Below, one piece after another: positions 52,775 through 61,640 of a stretch of 64,000 bases of DNA; positions within the stretch are counted from its first letter, which is position 1, and every line of letters starts with the position of its first letter. Under the pieces are notes generated by a model, which was given only the letters and a program-made list of their open reading frames with translations, did not search any database and was not told where the DNA came from. Source of the DNA: Streptomyces sp. L-9-10 (lineage in GTDB: Bacteria; Actinomycetota; Actinomycetes; Streptomycetales; Streptomycetaceae); assembly GCF_004151105.1 (NCBI RefSeq), contig NZ_PHRF01000027.1, forward strand, positions 335,916 through 399,915, written 5' to 3'. The position numbers were made by a program, and so were the translations under genes.

Positions 52775-55700
52775 GCGACACCCGCACCTGCGGCTGCGGC
52801 TGCGGTGGGCACGACGAGCGCCACGCGCCCCCGCCGCTGTACAACCCGCCGGGCCGGACGGCCCTCGACTACCGGGTCGGTGAGTACGGTACGTTCCTCG
52901 CGGCCATGCTCGACCGGCTGTCCTCCCCCGCCTACCCCGCGCTGCGCGGGCTGACCGTCCGTACCCCGGACGACCCGGCGATCGGGCTGCTCGACTCCTG
53001 GGCGGTCGTCGGTGATCTCCTCACGTTCCACTCCGAGCGGATCGCCGAGGAGGGGTATCTCCGTACGGCACGTGAGTACCGGTCGCTGGCCCTGCTGGGG
53101 CGGCTGGTCGGGCACCGGCCACGGCCCGGTATCGCCGCCGACACCCATCTCGTGTACACCCTGGACCGCGATCCGCGCGCCGCGGACCTGCCGGTGCTGA
53201 TCCCGCGCGGCGCGCGCAGCAACAGCGTGCCCGCCTCGGCGGACGAGGAGTCGCGGACGTTCGAGACCAGTGAGGACCTGACGGCCAGGTGGGCGTGGAA
53301 CGAGCTGGCGGTACGCCGGCGCCGGCCCGCCCTGCTCACCCCGGACGATCTGCGCGAGCGGTCCGAGATCCAGGTGTCCGGAACGGCCGTCTCGCTCCGG
53401 ACCGGTGACAAACTGCTGTTCGTCTTCGGCGCGGACGCGGAGACGGCCGGGCAGCGGCTGCTGCTGCCGGTCGCGCGGGTCCGGATCGACCGGGACGACG
53501 AGGTGACGGCGATCGGGCTGCCGCAGTCCGCGCCGCCGTCGCTCGCCGAGCTGGTGGCGGAGCTGCGCGAGTGGATCACCGAGGACGGGCGGGAGTCGGA
53601 GGAGGGCGATCCCACCCCCGAGAACCCCAATCCGCGCCCCGTCAGCCTGATCATCGAGGAGTTCGACACGCAGGTGCTGGCGCCGCTGCGCGCCGATCTG
53701 GACGGCATCGCGTCCCCGGCGGCGTTCGCCCGGCGGCTCGCGGATCCGCGTGAGCGGCTGGCCGAGGCGCAGGCCGTGGCGGCTCCGTACGAGGAGGTCG
53801 TGGCCTGGTTCGAGCAGCTGGAGGCCGTGGTCGGCGAACTGATGGAGCGGGCGGCCGGGTTGGAGCCCTCGCAGCCCGTGCCACCGGCCCCCGCGGACGC
53901 CCCCTTAAGCGCCACCACGAACGCCACGGCGAGCACACCCGTACACACACCCGCGCACGCCGGGGCGGCGGACTCCCCCGCCATGCGGGCGCTCGGCGCC
54001 ATACTGCCCGCGCTGCGTTCCCGGGTCGTCAAACCGCCGTCCGGGGCACGCGCGCTGTCGCACGACCCGGCGCGGCTCTTCGCACAGGGCTCCGACCTCG
54101 GCGCGCGGCTGCTCTCCGCTCTCGACCCGCGCATCGCGGACGGGATGTACACGGCGTGGCGCAACGCCGCCCCGGCCGTGCCCGCGCTGCTGCGCGAGCT
54201 TCAGGCGATGCGGGTGACCGGGGCTCCGTTCGGGGCGACGGCGCCGCTCAAGCCCGTCCAGGACGAGCGCGGGCGGGTCATCCGGCAGACCGACTGGCCG
54301 CTGGGCGGCTCGTCCCTCACCACCATGCGGATCGTGTACGACGCCGCGGGCCGGGTGCCGGTACGCGCCGAGTTCCAGCACACGGAGACCGGCTCGTCCG
54401 TTCAGCGGTCGGAGAATCTGCCCGCCGAGATCACCTTCGATCTGGCGCCCGGCCGGGTCTCGCTGGTGACGCGTACCGCCCAGGACCGCGATCTGAGCTG
54501 GCTGTCCCGGCGCCCGGCCGACTCCCAGGAGCCGGGCGTGACCGCCCAGTTGCTGCCCGGTCTTCCCGAGCGGACACTCTTCGTCTCCCGGCCGGGCGAG
54601 GACGGCCGGGTCCATGTCGCCGTGCACAACGGCGAGGCCCAGGAGTGGTGGCTCGCTCCCGGAGAGCACAAGCAGGTCACCCACGCGGGCCTGGAGCTGA
54701 CCGTGCGGTACACCGTCGGCAGCGAGCCCGCGAACGTCGAGATCGGTCTCGCGACCGTTCCCGAGCAGGCCAACCGCCATGTCCTGCCGCTCGATTCCGT
54801 GCAGGAGGGCATCACGGTCGGCAGCTGGGTCGCGGTCGAGCGGCCCCGCAAGGGCGCCGAGGGTCCCGACGGGATCCCGGGCGACAAGAAGCTCGCGTTC
54901 CTGACCACCCGCGTGACCGCCGTACGCACCGCCGCGTACACCAACTACGGCATCACCGGCCGGGGCACCGAACTGACGCTCGCCGACCCCTGGCTGGACG
55001 AGCACGACGTGCTGCTCTCCACGATCCGTGACACCACCGTGCACGCGGGCGGTGAGGCGCTGCGGCTCGCCGACGAACCACTGGGCGAGGATGTCCACGG
55101 CAATGAACTCGAACTGGCCGAGCTGTACGACGGGTTGCTGCCGGGACGGTATCTGATCGTGTCGGGCGAGCGCACCGACATCCCGCACACGGCCGGGGTG
55201 CGGGGCACCGAACTGGCCGTGATCGCGGCGGTGGAGCAGGCGCTGGACCCCCGGCTGCCCGGTGACCATGTCCATACGAAGCTCACGCTCACCACGGACC
55301 TGGCCCACCGCTACCGCCGTGACACGGTGCGGGTCCGGGGCAATGTGGTGCCCGCGTCGCACGGCGAGAGCCGCGACGAGCCGATCGGCAGCGGCGACGC
55401 CGGCCGGATCAACCAGACGTTCGCTCTCTGGCAGTCACCGCTGACCTGGCTGCCGGCCGACAATCCGCTGGGCGCCACGCCCACCCTTGAGGTACGGGTC
55501 GACGGTCTGCTCTGGCACGCGGTGGACAGCCTGGCCGGACGGGGTCCGAGCGACCGGGTGTATGTCACCGGCACGGCCGCGGACGGGCGGACGACGGTGA
55601 CCTTCGGCGACGGGGTGTCCGGCGCCCGGCTGCCCTCCGGGCACGAGAACGTACGGGCCCGGTACCGCTTCGGCACCGGCAGCGCCGCCAACGTCGCAGC

Positions 55701-56601
55701 GGACCGGATCACCCAGGCCGTCACCCGGCCGCTGGGCATCACGGCCGTCACCAATCCGCAGCCCGCCACGGGCGGCGCGGACGCCGACGGTCCCGGTCTG
55801 ACCCGGCGCACGATCCCGCTCGCGGTCTCCGCTCTGGACCGGCTCGTGTCCATCAGGGACTACGAGGACTTCGCCCGCTCCCGGGCGGGCATCGGCCGGG
55901 CCGCCGCCCGCGAGATCTTCGACGGACGGCGTCGGGTGCTGCATATGACGGTCGCCGGGGTCGATGACATCGCGATCGCCGAGGACTCCGAGGTGCTGGG
56001 CGCCCTTCGGTCCTCGCTCGCCCGCTACGGCGACTCGCGCCTGCCCGTGCGGGTGGACGTACGCGAGTTGGTGCTGCTGCTGCTCGCCGCGCGGGTGAAG
56101 GTGGCGCGTGATCACACCTGGAGCGTGGTCGAACCCCGGCTGCGCCAGGCACTGCTGAATGAATTCGGCAGCGGGCGAAGGGAGTTGGGTCAACCGGCCC
56201 GGCTCTCGGACGTACTGGCGACGGCGCACCGGGTGCCCGGTGTGGACTATGTGGATGTCGATGTCTTCACCGGGGTACCGGCGTCGGTCACTCCGGAGGA
56301 GCTGATCGCCCTCGCGGCGCTGCCGGACCGGCCGCGCCAGACGGTCCCGGCGCGGCTCGCCACGTACGACGAGGACGTGCACGTGGTCACCGGGCAGGAC
56401 GGCGAGACGCTCACCCGGATCGCCGGCCGGTACGGCATCCCACTGGCCGGACTGCTGCGGCTGAACCCGGACATCACCGATACACGGCGGCTCGCGAAGG
56501 GCCGGGCGGTGTGTGTCTTCCGGGGCATCAGGCCGGCCCAGCTCGCCCTGTTGTCACCGCATGTCGCCGACACGCTGATTCTGACGGAGGTCACCGCATG
56601 A
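52771..56601 (+). CDS. cis12: Baseplate J-like wedge protein 2, with LysM end and a TTA codon
   Basis: 1276 residues from ATG 52771. Cys-rich N-terminus (C7, C9, C11, then H14 and H18), a possible metal site. J-family core: GRTALDYRVGEYGTFLAAMLDRL...LLDSWAVVGDLLTFHSERIAEEGYLRTAREYRSLALLGRLVGHRPRPGIAADTHLVYTLD, later TVTFGDGVSGARLPSG and NPQPATGGADADGPGLTRRTIPLAV. The C-terminal residues ~1205-1250 form a LysM-like motif (GETLTRIAGRYGIPLAGLLRLNPDITDTRRL). Codon 379 (53905-53907) is TTA, in an Ala/Thr/Pro-rich linker. Overlaps neighbours by 4 bases. Confidence 0.91.
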   Translation: MSDTRTCGCGCGGHDERHAPPPLYNPPGRTALDYRVGEYGTFLAAMLDRLSSPAYPALRGLTVRTPDDPAIGLLDSWAVVGDLLTFHSERIAEEGYLRTAREYRSLALLGRLVGHRPRPGIAADTHLVYTLDRDPRAADLPVLIPRGARSNSVPASADEESRTFETSEDLTARWAWNELAVRRRRPALLTPDDLRERSEIQVSGTAVSLRTGDKLLFVFGADAETAGQRLLLPVARVRIDRDDEVTAIGLPQSAPPSLAELVAELREWITEDGRESEEGDPTPENPNPRPVSLIIEEFDTQVLAPLRADLDGIASPAAFARRLADPRERLAEAQAVAAPYEEVVAWFEQLEAVVGELMERAAGLEPSQPVPPAPADAPLSATTNATASTPVHTPAHAGAADSPAMRALGAILPALRSRVVKPPSGARALSHDPARLFAQGSDLGARLLSALDPRIADGMYTAWRNAAPAVPALLRELQAMRVTGAPFGATAPLKPVQDERGRVIRQTDWPLGGSSLTTMRIVYDAAGRVPVRAEFQHTETGSSVQRSENLPAEITFDLAPGRVSLVTRTAQDRDLSWLSRRPADSQEPGVTAQLLPGLPERTLFVSRPGEDGRVHVAVHNGEAQEWWLAPGEHKQVTHAGLELTVRYTVGSEPANVEIGLATVPEQANRHVLPLDSVQEGITVGSWVAVERPRKGAEGPDGIPGDKKLAFLTTRVTAVRTAAYTNYGITGRGTELTLADPWLDEHDVLLSTIRDTTVHAGGEALRLADEPLGEDVHGNELELAELYDGLLPGRYLIVSGERTDIPHTAGVRGTELAVIAAVEQALDPRLPGDHVHTKLTLTTDLAHRYRRDTVRVRGNVVPASHGESRDEPIGSGDAGRINQTFALWQSPLTWLPADNPLGATPTLEVRVDGLLWHAVDSLAGRGPSDRVYVTGTAADGRTTVTFGDGVSGARLPSGHENVRARYRFGTGSAANVAADRITQAVTRPLGITAVTNPQPATGGADADGPGLTRRTIPLAVSALDRLVSIRDYEDFARSRAGIGRAAAREIFDGRRRVLHMTVAGVDDIAIAEDSEVLGALRSSLARYGDSRLPVRVDVRELVLLLLAARVKVARDHTWSVVEPRLRQALLNEFGSGRRELGQPARLSDVLATAHRVPGVDYVDVDVFTGVPASVTPEELIALAALPDRPRQTVPARLATYDEDVHVVTGQDGETLTRIAGRYGIPLAGLLRLNPDITDTRRLAKGRAVCVFRGIRPAQLALLSPHVADTLILTEVTA

Positions 56602-58790
56602 GCAGGGAACCGGACGGGCTCGCGGAGATGCTCCCGCAGTGGCACCGGCTGCGCGACGCCGAGGGCGGGGAGCCGCTGCGCGCGCTGCTCGCGGTGATCG
56701 CCGAGCAGGTCGACCGGGTCCGCGACGGGGTCGAACAGAGCTATGAGGACTGGTTCGTGGAGACCGCGGCGCCCTGGGTGCTGCCGTATCTCGGCGATCT
56801 GGTCGGCTACACCCCGCTGCCCGGCTACGAGCGGATGCTCGCGGAGGGGCTGGAGAGCGGCGGGAGCGCCGAGGAGGCGCGCGACCGGCTCGCCGAGGCC
56901 CTGGCGCCGCGCGGCGATGTCGCCGCGACCGTCGCCAACCGGCGGCGCAAGGGCACCCTGGCGCTGCTGGAGGAGCTGGCCGAGGACGTGGCGGGCCTGC
57001 CCGCGCGGGCCGTGGAGTTCTCCCGGCTCCTCGCGCACCATCAGCCGGTCAGGCTGTACGGATCGGGGACGGCGGCCGTGAACGCGCGCCGGCGGGAACG
57101 CGGCCGGCTCGTGGACGTACGGGAGGGCGCGGCGCTGGATCTCGCGGGCGGCCCGTTCGGCACGGTCGCGCGGTCGGTGGACGTACGGCGGGCCGGTTCC
57201 GCGCGTACGCCGGGCGGCCACTCCCCGGCGGGGGTCGGCCTGTTCGTGTGGCGGCTGAAGCCGTACCACCTGACCAAGGCGCCCGCGTACTGCGTCGACC
57301 GGGCCCGTCACCTCTACACGTTCTCGATCCTGGGCAATGACACCCCGCTGGTCACCAGGCCGGTGCCGGAGCCCTCGGCCACCCATGTCGCGACCATCGA
57401 CAACGTCCCCGCCTTCATCCGCCGCAGGCAGCTCGCCGACCGGCTCGCGGACCACTACGGTCCCGGCAGGAGTTTCACGGTGTGGCGCGACGGCCAGGAC
57501 GAGCCGGTGGCGCCGGCGGATCTCGTGGTGGCGGATCTGACGGACTGGCGCTACCGGCCCAAGCGCGGACAGGTCGCCGTCGATCCGGAGCTGGGCCGGA
57601 TCGCCTTCGGCCCGCGCTCCGCGCCGCGCCAGGGCGTCTGGGTCACCTACCACCACGCGTTCGCGGACGACACGGGCGGCGGTGAGTACCCGCGCGACCG
57701 GGAGACACCGGCGTCCGCGGCGGTCTACCGGGTGGGCCCCGGCCGGCCGTACCAGCGGATCATGGACGCGTACGGGCAGTGGCGCTCGGACCGGCGGGCC
57801 GGACACTGCGGGCCCGACGGGCTGATCGAGATCACGCACAGCGGCGCCTACCAGGAACAGCTGGACTTCGATCTGGAGCCCGGCGACCGGCTGGAGGTGC
57901 GGGCGGCCGAGGGCACCCGGCCGGTGATCCGGCTGCTCGACTGGTACAGCAACCGGCCGGACGCGCTCAACATCCGGGCGCGGGAGGAAGGCCGGACGCG
58001 GGACGGCGACGGGCAGGAGGACGCGGGCCCGGCTCCCCGTATCGTGCTGGACGGTCTGCTGATCACCGGGCGCGGGCTCCATGTCGCCGGTCCCATGGGC
58101 GCGGTCGTGCTGCGGCACTGCACGCTCGTACCCGGCTGGTCGCTGGAGCCGCACTGCGCGCCGCACTCCCCCGAGGAACCGAGTCTGGTGCTGGACAGGA
58201 CCACCGCGTGCGTGGAGATCGAACGGTGTGTCCTCGGCACCATCGAGGTGATCGGCGACGAGGTGGGGCACGACCCGCTGCCCCTCCATATCCGCGACAG
58301 TGTCCTGGACGCCACCGGCCATGACAGGGCGGCCCTGTCCGCCCCGGACTGCCGGCACGCCCACGCCGTACTGCACGCGCACCGCACCACCGTCATCGGG
58401 GAGGTCCACACGCACGCGGTGGCGATCGCCGAGAACTCCGTCTTCACCGGGGCGCTGCGAGTGGCCAGGCGGGGCGTCGGGTGCGTGCGGTTCTCGTACG
58501 TACCGCCCGGTTCGCGCACTCCGCGCCGCCATCGCTGCCAGCCGGACCTGGTGGGCGGCGAAGAGGCCGCGCGGGTACGGCCGTTGTTCACCAGTGAGCG
58601 GTACGGCACGCCCGCGTACGGGCAGTTGGCGGCCGGGGGTGCGGAGGAGATCAAGCGGGGCGCCGAGGACGGCTCCGAGATGGGCGCCTTCCACGATCTC
58701 TACGAGCCGCAGCGCCTGGACAGTCTGCGGGCGCGGCTCGCCGAGTACACCCCGGCCGGTACCGACGCGGGGATCGTCACCGTGACGTGA
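56598..58790 (+). CDS. P2 gpI-like tail protein with beta-helix domain
   Basis: 730 residues from ATG 56598. The N-terminal ~110 residues (LRALLAVIAEQVDRVRDGVEQSYEDWFVETAAPWVLPYLGDLVGY) match tail protein I, which links baseplate to fibres or other peripheral parts. The middle carries a conserved, Trp/Arg-rich region (FSILGNDTPLVTRP...). Residues ~490-640 look like parallel beta-helix repeats (IVLDGLLITGRGLHVAGPMGAVVLRHCTLVPG...VEIERCVLGTIEVIGDE), a fold common in surface-exposed tail proteins. No separate fibre gene follows. Confidence 0.86.
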   Translation: MSREPDGLAEMLPQWHRLRDAEGGEPLRALLAVIAEQVDRVRDGVEQSYEDWFVETAAPWVLPYLGDLVGYTPLPGYERMLAEGLESGGSAEEARDRLAEALAPRGDVAATVANRRRKGTLALLEELAEDVAGLPARAVEFSRLLAHHQPVRLYGSGTAAVNARRRERGRLVDVREGAALDLAGGPFGTVARSVDVRRAGSARTPGGHSPAGVGLFVWRLKPYHLTKAPAYCVDRARHLYTFSILGNDTPLVTRPVPEPSATHVATIDNVPAFIRRRQLADRLADHYGPGRSFTVWRDGQDEPVAPADLVVADLTDWRYRPKRGQVAVDPELGRIAFGPRSAPRQGVWVTYHHAFADDTGGGEYPRDRETPASAAVYRVGPGRPYQRIMDAYGQWRSDRRAGHCGPDGLIEITHSGAYQEQLDFDLEPGDRLEVRAAEGTRPVIRLLDWYSNRPDALNIRAREEGRTRDGDGQEDAGPAPRIVLDGLLITGRGLHVAGPMGAVVLRHCTLVPGWSLEPHCAPHSPEEPSLVLDRTTACVEIERCVLGTIEVIGDEVGHDPLPLHIRDSVLDATGHDRAALSAPDCRHAHAVLHAHRTTVIGEVHTHAVAIAENSVFTGALRVARRGVGCVRFSYVPPGSRTPRRHRCQPDLVGGEEAARVRPLFTSERYGTPAYGQLAAGGAEEIKRGAEDGSEMGAFHDLYEPQRLDSLRARLAEYTPAGTDAGIVTVT

Positions 58791-58873
58791 GCCCTCCTTC
58801 CTCCATGTGCCCTGTGCAGCAACCCCGTAGCCCGCGCGACCGAATGCCGAACTTCCGAGGGGGACCCCTTCCC

Positions 58874-60484
58874 ATGCACGCAGATATCTCCCGCAACACC
58901 TTCCGGCCCGACCGGCACTACTCGGCGGTGATCGCCCAGCAGGGACGCGTCCAGCTCGACGCGGACGCCAACGAACAGGCCGCGATCCAGCTGCACCAGG
59001 CCCGTACCCTCGCCGCCGATCTGATCGGGCGGCACGGCGGTCCGCGCGGTGCCACGGGATTCGCGCTGGGTTTCGTGGGCGGCGGCCGGGAGCTGGACGA
59101 TCTGTCCATCGCGGGCGGCCGTTACTACGTGGACGGCATCCTGGTGGACGCGACACGTCCGGCGCCCGGCGTGCCCGTCGACGATGACGCGGCCCCGGCC
59201 GAGGACGGTGACCAGGACGCTCCGGCGGCGCCGGAAGCACCGGCCACCTGGACATACTGGGACCAGCCCGACGCCTATCGCGACCCGGAGCGGCCCGGCG
59301 ACCGGCTGCCCACCCAATTCCCCTACCTGGCCTATCTGAAGGTATGGGAGCGTTCGGTCACGGCGGCCGAGGACCCGCTGCTGCGGGAGGTCGCGCTGGG
59401 CTCGGCGATGCCCGACACGGCGGCCAGGCTCAGGGTCGTCTGGCAGGTGCTGCCGCTTCCGGGCGAGCGGCTGGAGCTGGATCCGGCGGACGGAACGCCG
59501 CAGGAGCAGGCCCGCGCGGCGTTCACCACGTGGGTGGCGGCCCAGGCGCCGACGGCACGGATGGCGGCGCGCGGCCGGCGGCCCGAGCACGCGGACGAGG
59601 ACCCGTGCCTGGTGAAGCCGGACGCGCGGTACCGGGGCCCGGAGAACCAGCTGTACCGGGTGGAGATCCATCAGGGCGGGGCGGCGAAGGACGCGACGTT
59701 CAAGTGGTCCAGGGAGAACGGTTCGGTGACCTTCCCGGTCGACGGACTCGACGGTACGTGGGTGGAGCTTGCCTCGCTCGGCGGTGACGACAAGCTCGAT
59801 CTGAACGTCGGCGACCAGGTCGAGTTCGCCGACACCGCGTATCTGAGCGGGGGCGAGCCGCTGCCGCTGCTCAGGGTGGAGGAGGTCGACCTGCCGGGAC
59901 GGCGCGTACGGCTCTCCGCCGAACCGGACCCTTCGGTGGGACGCCGGCCCGAGCTGCACCCGTTCCTGCGCCGCTGGGACCACCGGCCCGCATCGCACCA
60001 GAGCGGTGGCACGGGCCAGTCGGGCCGTACGAAGCGGGGCGCCGCGAAGCCGCGCGACGGCGCGCTGCGGATCGAGGAGGGCGGCTGGCTGCCGCTGGAG
60101 GACGGCGTTCTCGTCTACTTCGAGCCGGGGAGGACGTATCGCTCCGGCGACTTCTGGACCGTTCCCGCGCGTACCGCCACCGGCGATGTGGAGTGGCCCA
60201 GGGACGCGGCCCGCAGGCCGCTGCTCCGCGCCCCCAGCGGGGTCCAGTACCACTACGCGCCGCTCGCCTGGGTGTTCGGCGAAGGGTCCGCCGCCGATCT
60301 GCGGCTGGCGTTCGCTCCGCTGGCCACCGCGATCCCCGCGGCGGACGAAGCCGACCTGGCGGCGGAGACGGCGGCCGAGGAAGAGGCCGTCGCCGCCGAA
60401 CTGGCCGCGGCGGACGGCACGGCGGGGTCTGCGTCGGAACAGCCCAGCGGGGAACAGAACAGCGAGGAAGAGAAAGAAAACTGA
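58874..60484 (+). CDS. DUF6519 domain tail-associated protein
   Basis: 536 residues. N-terminus MHADISRNTFRPDRHYSAVIAQQGRVQLDADANEQ is the hallmark of DUF6519 proteins in tail-like clusters; ATG 58874 follows GAGGGGG. An upstream in-frame GTG (58787) overlapping the previous stop would add 29 unrelated residues and is less likely. Further conserved parts: LYRVEIHQGGAAKDATFKWSRENGSVTFPV and DLNVGDQVEFADT. Acidic Ala/Glu-rich tail at the C-terminus. Molecular role unknown; probably a baseplate-peripheral component. Confidence 0.86.
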   Translation: MHADISRNTFRPDRHYSAVIAQQGRVQLDADANEQAAIQLHQARTLAADLIGRHGGPRGATGFALGFVGGGRELDDLSIAGGRYYVDGILVDATRPAPGVPVDDDAAPAEDGDQDAPAAPEAPATWTYWDQPDAYRDPERPGDRLPTQFPYLAYLKVWERSVTAAEDPLLREVALGSAMPDTAARLRVVWQVLPLPGERLELDPADGTPQEQARAAFTTWVAAQAPTARMAARGRRPEHADEDPCLVKPDARYRGPENQLYRVEIHQGGAAKDATFKWSRENGSVTFPVDGLDGTWVELASLGGDDKLDLNVGDQVEFADTAYLSGGEPLPLLRVEEVDLPGRRVRLSAEPDPSVGRRPELHPFLRRWDHRPASHQSGGTGQSGRTKRGAAKPRDGALRIEEGGWLPLEDGVLVYFEPGRTYRSGDFWTVPARTATGDVEWPRDAARRPLLRAPSGVQYHYAPLAWVFGEGSAADLRLAFAPLATAIPAADEADLAAETAAEEEAVAAELAAADGTAGSASEQPSGEQNSEEEKEN

Positions 60485-60515
60485 CTGGACGTCAGAAAAA
60501 CGAAGGAGTGCCACG

Positions 60516-61397
60516 ATGGCAACACCTCTGTCCGCCACCAAACTGCTGCAAGTACTCCGTAACGAAGGTCTGCGCGTCGTCGAGCACCGGAGCTGGCGCA
60601 CGCACAACCGCAACCACAAGGGTCCGTGGGGGCCGATGCACGGGGTGATGGTCCATCACACCGTGACGTCGGGTACGCAGAGTTCCGTGGAGCTCTGCTA
60701 CAACGGCCATTCGAGCCTGCCGGGCCCGCTGTGCCACGGTGTGATCGCCAAGGACGGCACGGTCTACCTGGTCGGCAACGGCCGGGCCAACCACGCCGGG
60801 CTCGGCGACGACGACGTACTGCGCGCGGTGATCAACGAGTCGGGGCTGCCCGCCGACAACGAGGCCAACACCGACGGCAACCGCTACTTCTACGGCTTCG
60901 AGTGCGTCAACCTGGGCGACGGCAAGGACCCGTGGCCGGCCGCCCAGTTGGAGGCGATAGAGAAGGCCGCGGCGGCCATCTGCCGGGCACACGGCTGGAC
61001 TCAGCGCTCGGTGATCGGTCATAAGGAGTGGCAGCCGGGGAAGATCGACCCGCGCGGTTTCACGATGGACTCGATGCGCCAGCGAATAGGCGACCGGCTC
61101 GGCGGCAAGCCGGACGGCCCCTCGACTCCGCCGCCCAAACCCCCGGCGAAGCTCGAACCGTTCCCCGGGGCCGCGTTCTTCGCGGTCGGCCGGCGCAGCG
61201 CCGTGATCACGGCGATGGGCAAGCGGCTGGTCGCGGAGGGGTGCGGACGGTACGAGGTGGGCCCGGGGCCGGAATGGACCGAGGCCGACCGCAAGTCGTA
61301 CTCGGCCTGGCAGCGCAAGCTCGGCTACTCGGGGAGCGACGCCGACGGTGTGCCGGGCAAGACGAGCTGGGACAAGCTCAAGGTGCCCAACGTCTGA
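60516..61397 (+). CDS. N-acetylmuramoyl-L-alanine amidase (amidase_2/PGRP type) with peptidoglycan-binding domain
   Basis: Cuts the lactyl-amide bond of peptidoglycan. 293 residues, ATG 60516 after AAGGAG. Zinc ligands in GVMVHHTV (H47 or H48), H169 in SVIGHKEWQPGKIDP and D178; substrate region YGFECVNLGDG. C-terminal domain (~195-293) is a peptidoglycan-binding-like module (KSYSAWQRKLGYSGSDADGVPGKTSWDKL). No signal peptide or membrane segment, so it would need the CIS or cell lysis to reach the wall. Last gene of the locus. Confidence 0.9.
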   Translation: MATPLSATKLLQVLRNEGLRVVEHRSWRTHNRNHKGPWGPMHGVMVHHTVTSGTQSSVELCYNGHSSLPGPLCHGVIAKDGTVYLVGNGRANHAGLGDDDVLRAVINESGLPADNEANTDGNRYFYGFECVNLGDGKDPWPAAQLEAIEKAAAAICRAHGWTQRSVIGHKEWQPGKIDPRGFTMDSMRQRIGDRLGGKPDGPSTPPPKPPAKLEPFPGAAFFAVGRRSAVITAMGKRLVAEGCGRYEVGPGPEWTEADRKSYSAWQRKLGYSGSDADGVPGKTSWDKLKVPNV

Positions 61398-61399
61398 TC

Positions 61400-61451
61400 C
61401 GGTGATCTGGCGCGGTGATCCGACGTGGTGATCCGACGTGGTGATCCGACG
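61400..61451. repeat. 13-bp tandem repeat after the CIS locus
   Basis: Four 13-bp units (consensus TGGTGATCCGACG; units 2-4 nearly perfect) directly after the amidase stop. It is followed by two copies of CTGTCGCCTGATGC (61452-61465 and 61479-61492). No gene in 61398-61640. Confidence 0.75.
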
Positions 61452-61545
61452 CTGTCGCCTGATGCGGTTACCTGATCGCTGTCGCCTGATGCCGTGAGCT
61501 GATGTGGTGCGCTGAGCCACCGCACGGCACCGCGCACCGCGCACC

Positions 61546-61595
61546 GGCCGGATGCCCCTGTGACATCAGGGCCCCGGGTCCGAGGGGATCCGGCC
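61546..61595. terminator. Long hairpin between the CIS locus and the MarR-MFS operon
   Basis: Arms GGCCGGATGCCCCT (61546-61559) and AGGGGATCCGGCC (61583-61595) pair over 13 bp with a single-base bulge. It is placed between convergent gene ends and can stop both transcripts. Confidence 0.65.
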
Positions 61596-61640
61596 TGTGC
61601 GCGGTCGCGTCTCCCCGGCGGACCGCGTTCTCCTCCCTGG

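Noticed and set aside
56247..59255. Minus-strand open frame of about 1000 codons opposite cis12, the tail-I gene and the DUF6519 gene
   Set aside because: Low-complexity Arg/Pro/Gly product spanning several real plus-strand genes; a composition artefact.
31527..61397. Locus as a prophage or as a type VI secretion system
   Set aside because: No integrase, terminase, portal, capsid or holin genes for a phage, and no TssJ/L/M membrane complex for T6SS; DUF4157, DUF4255 and a Pvc15-like ATPase point to a CIS.
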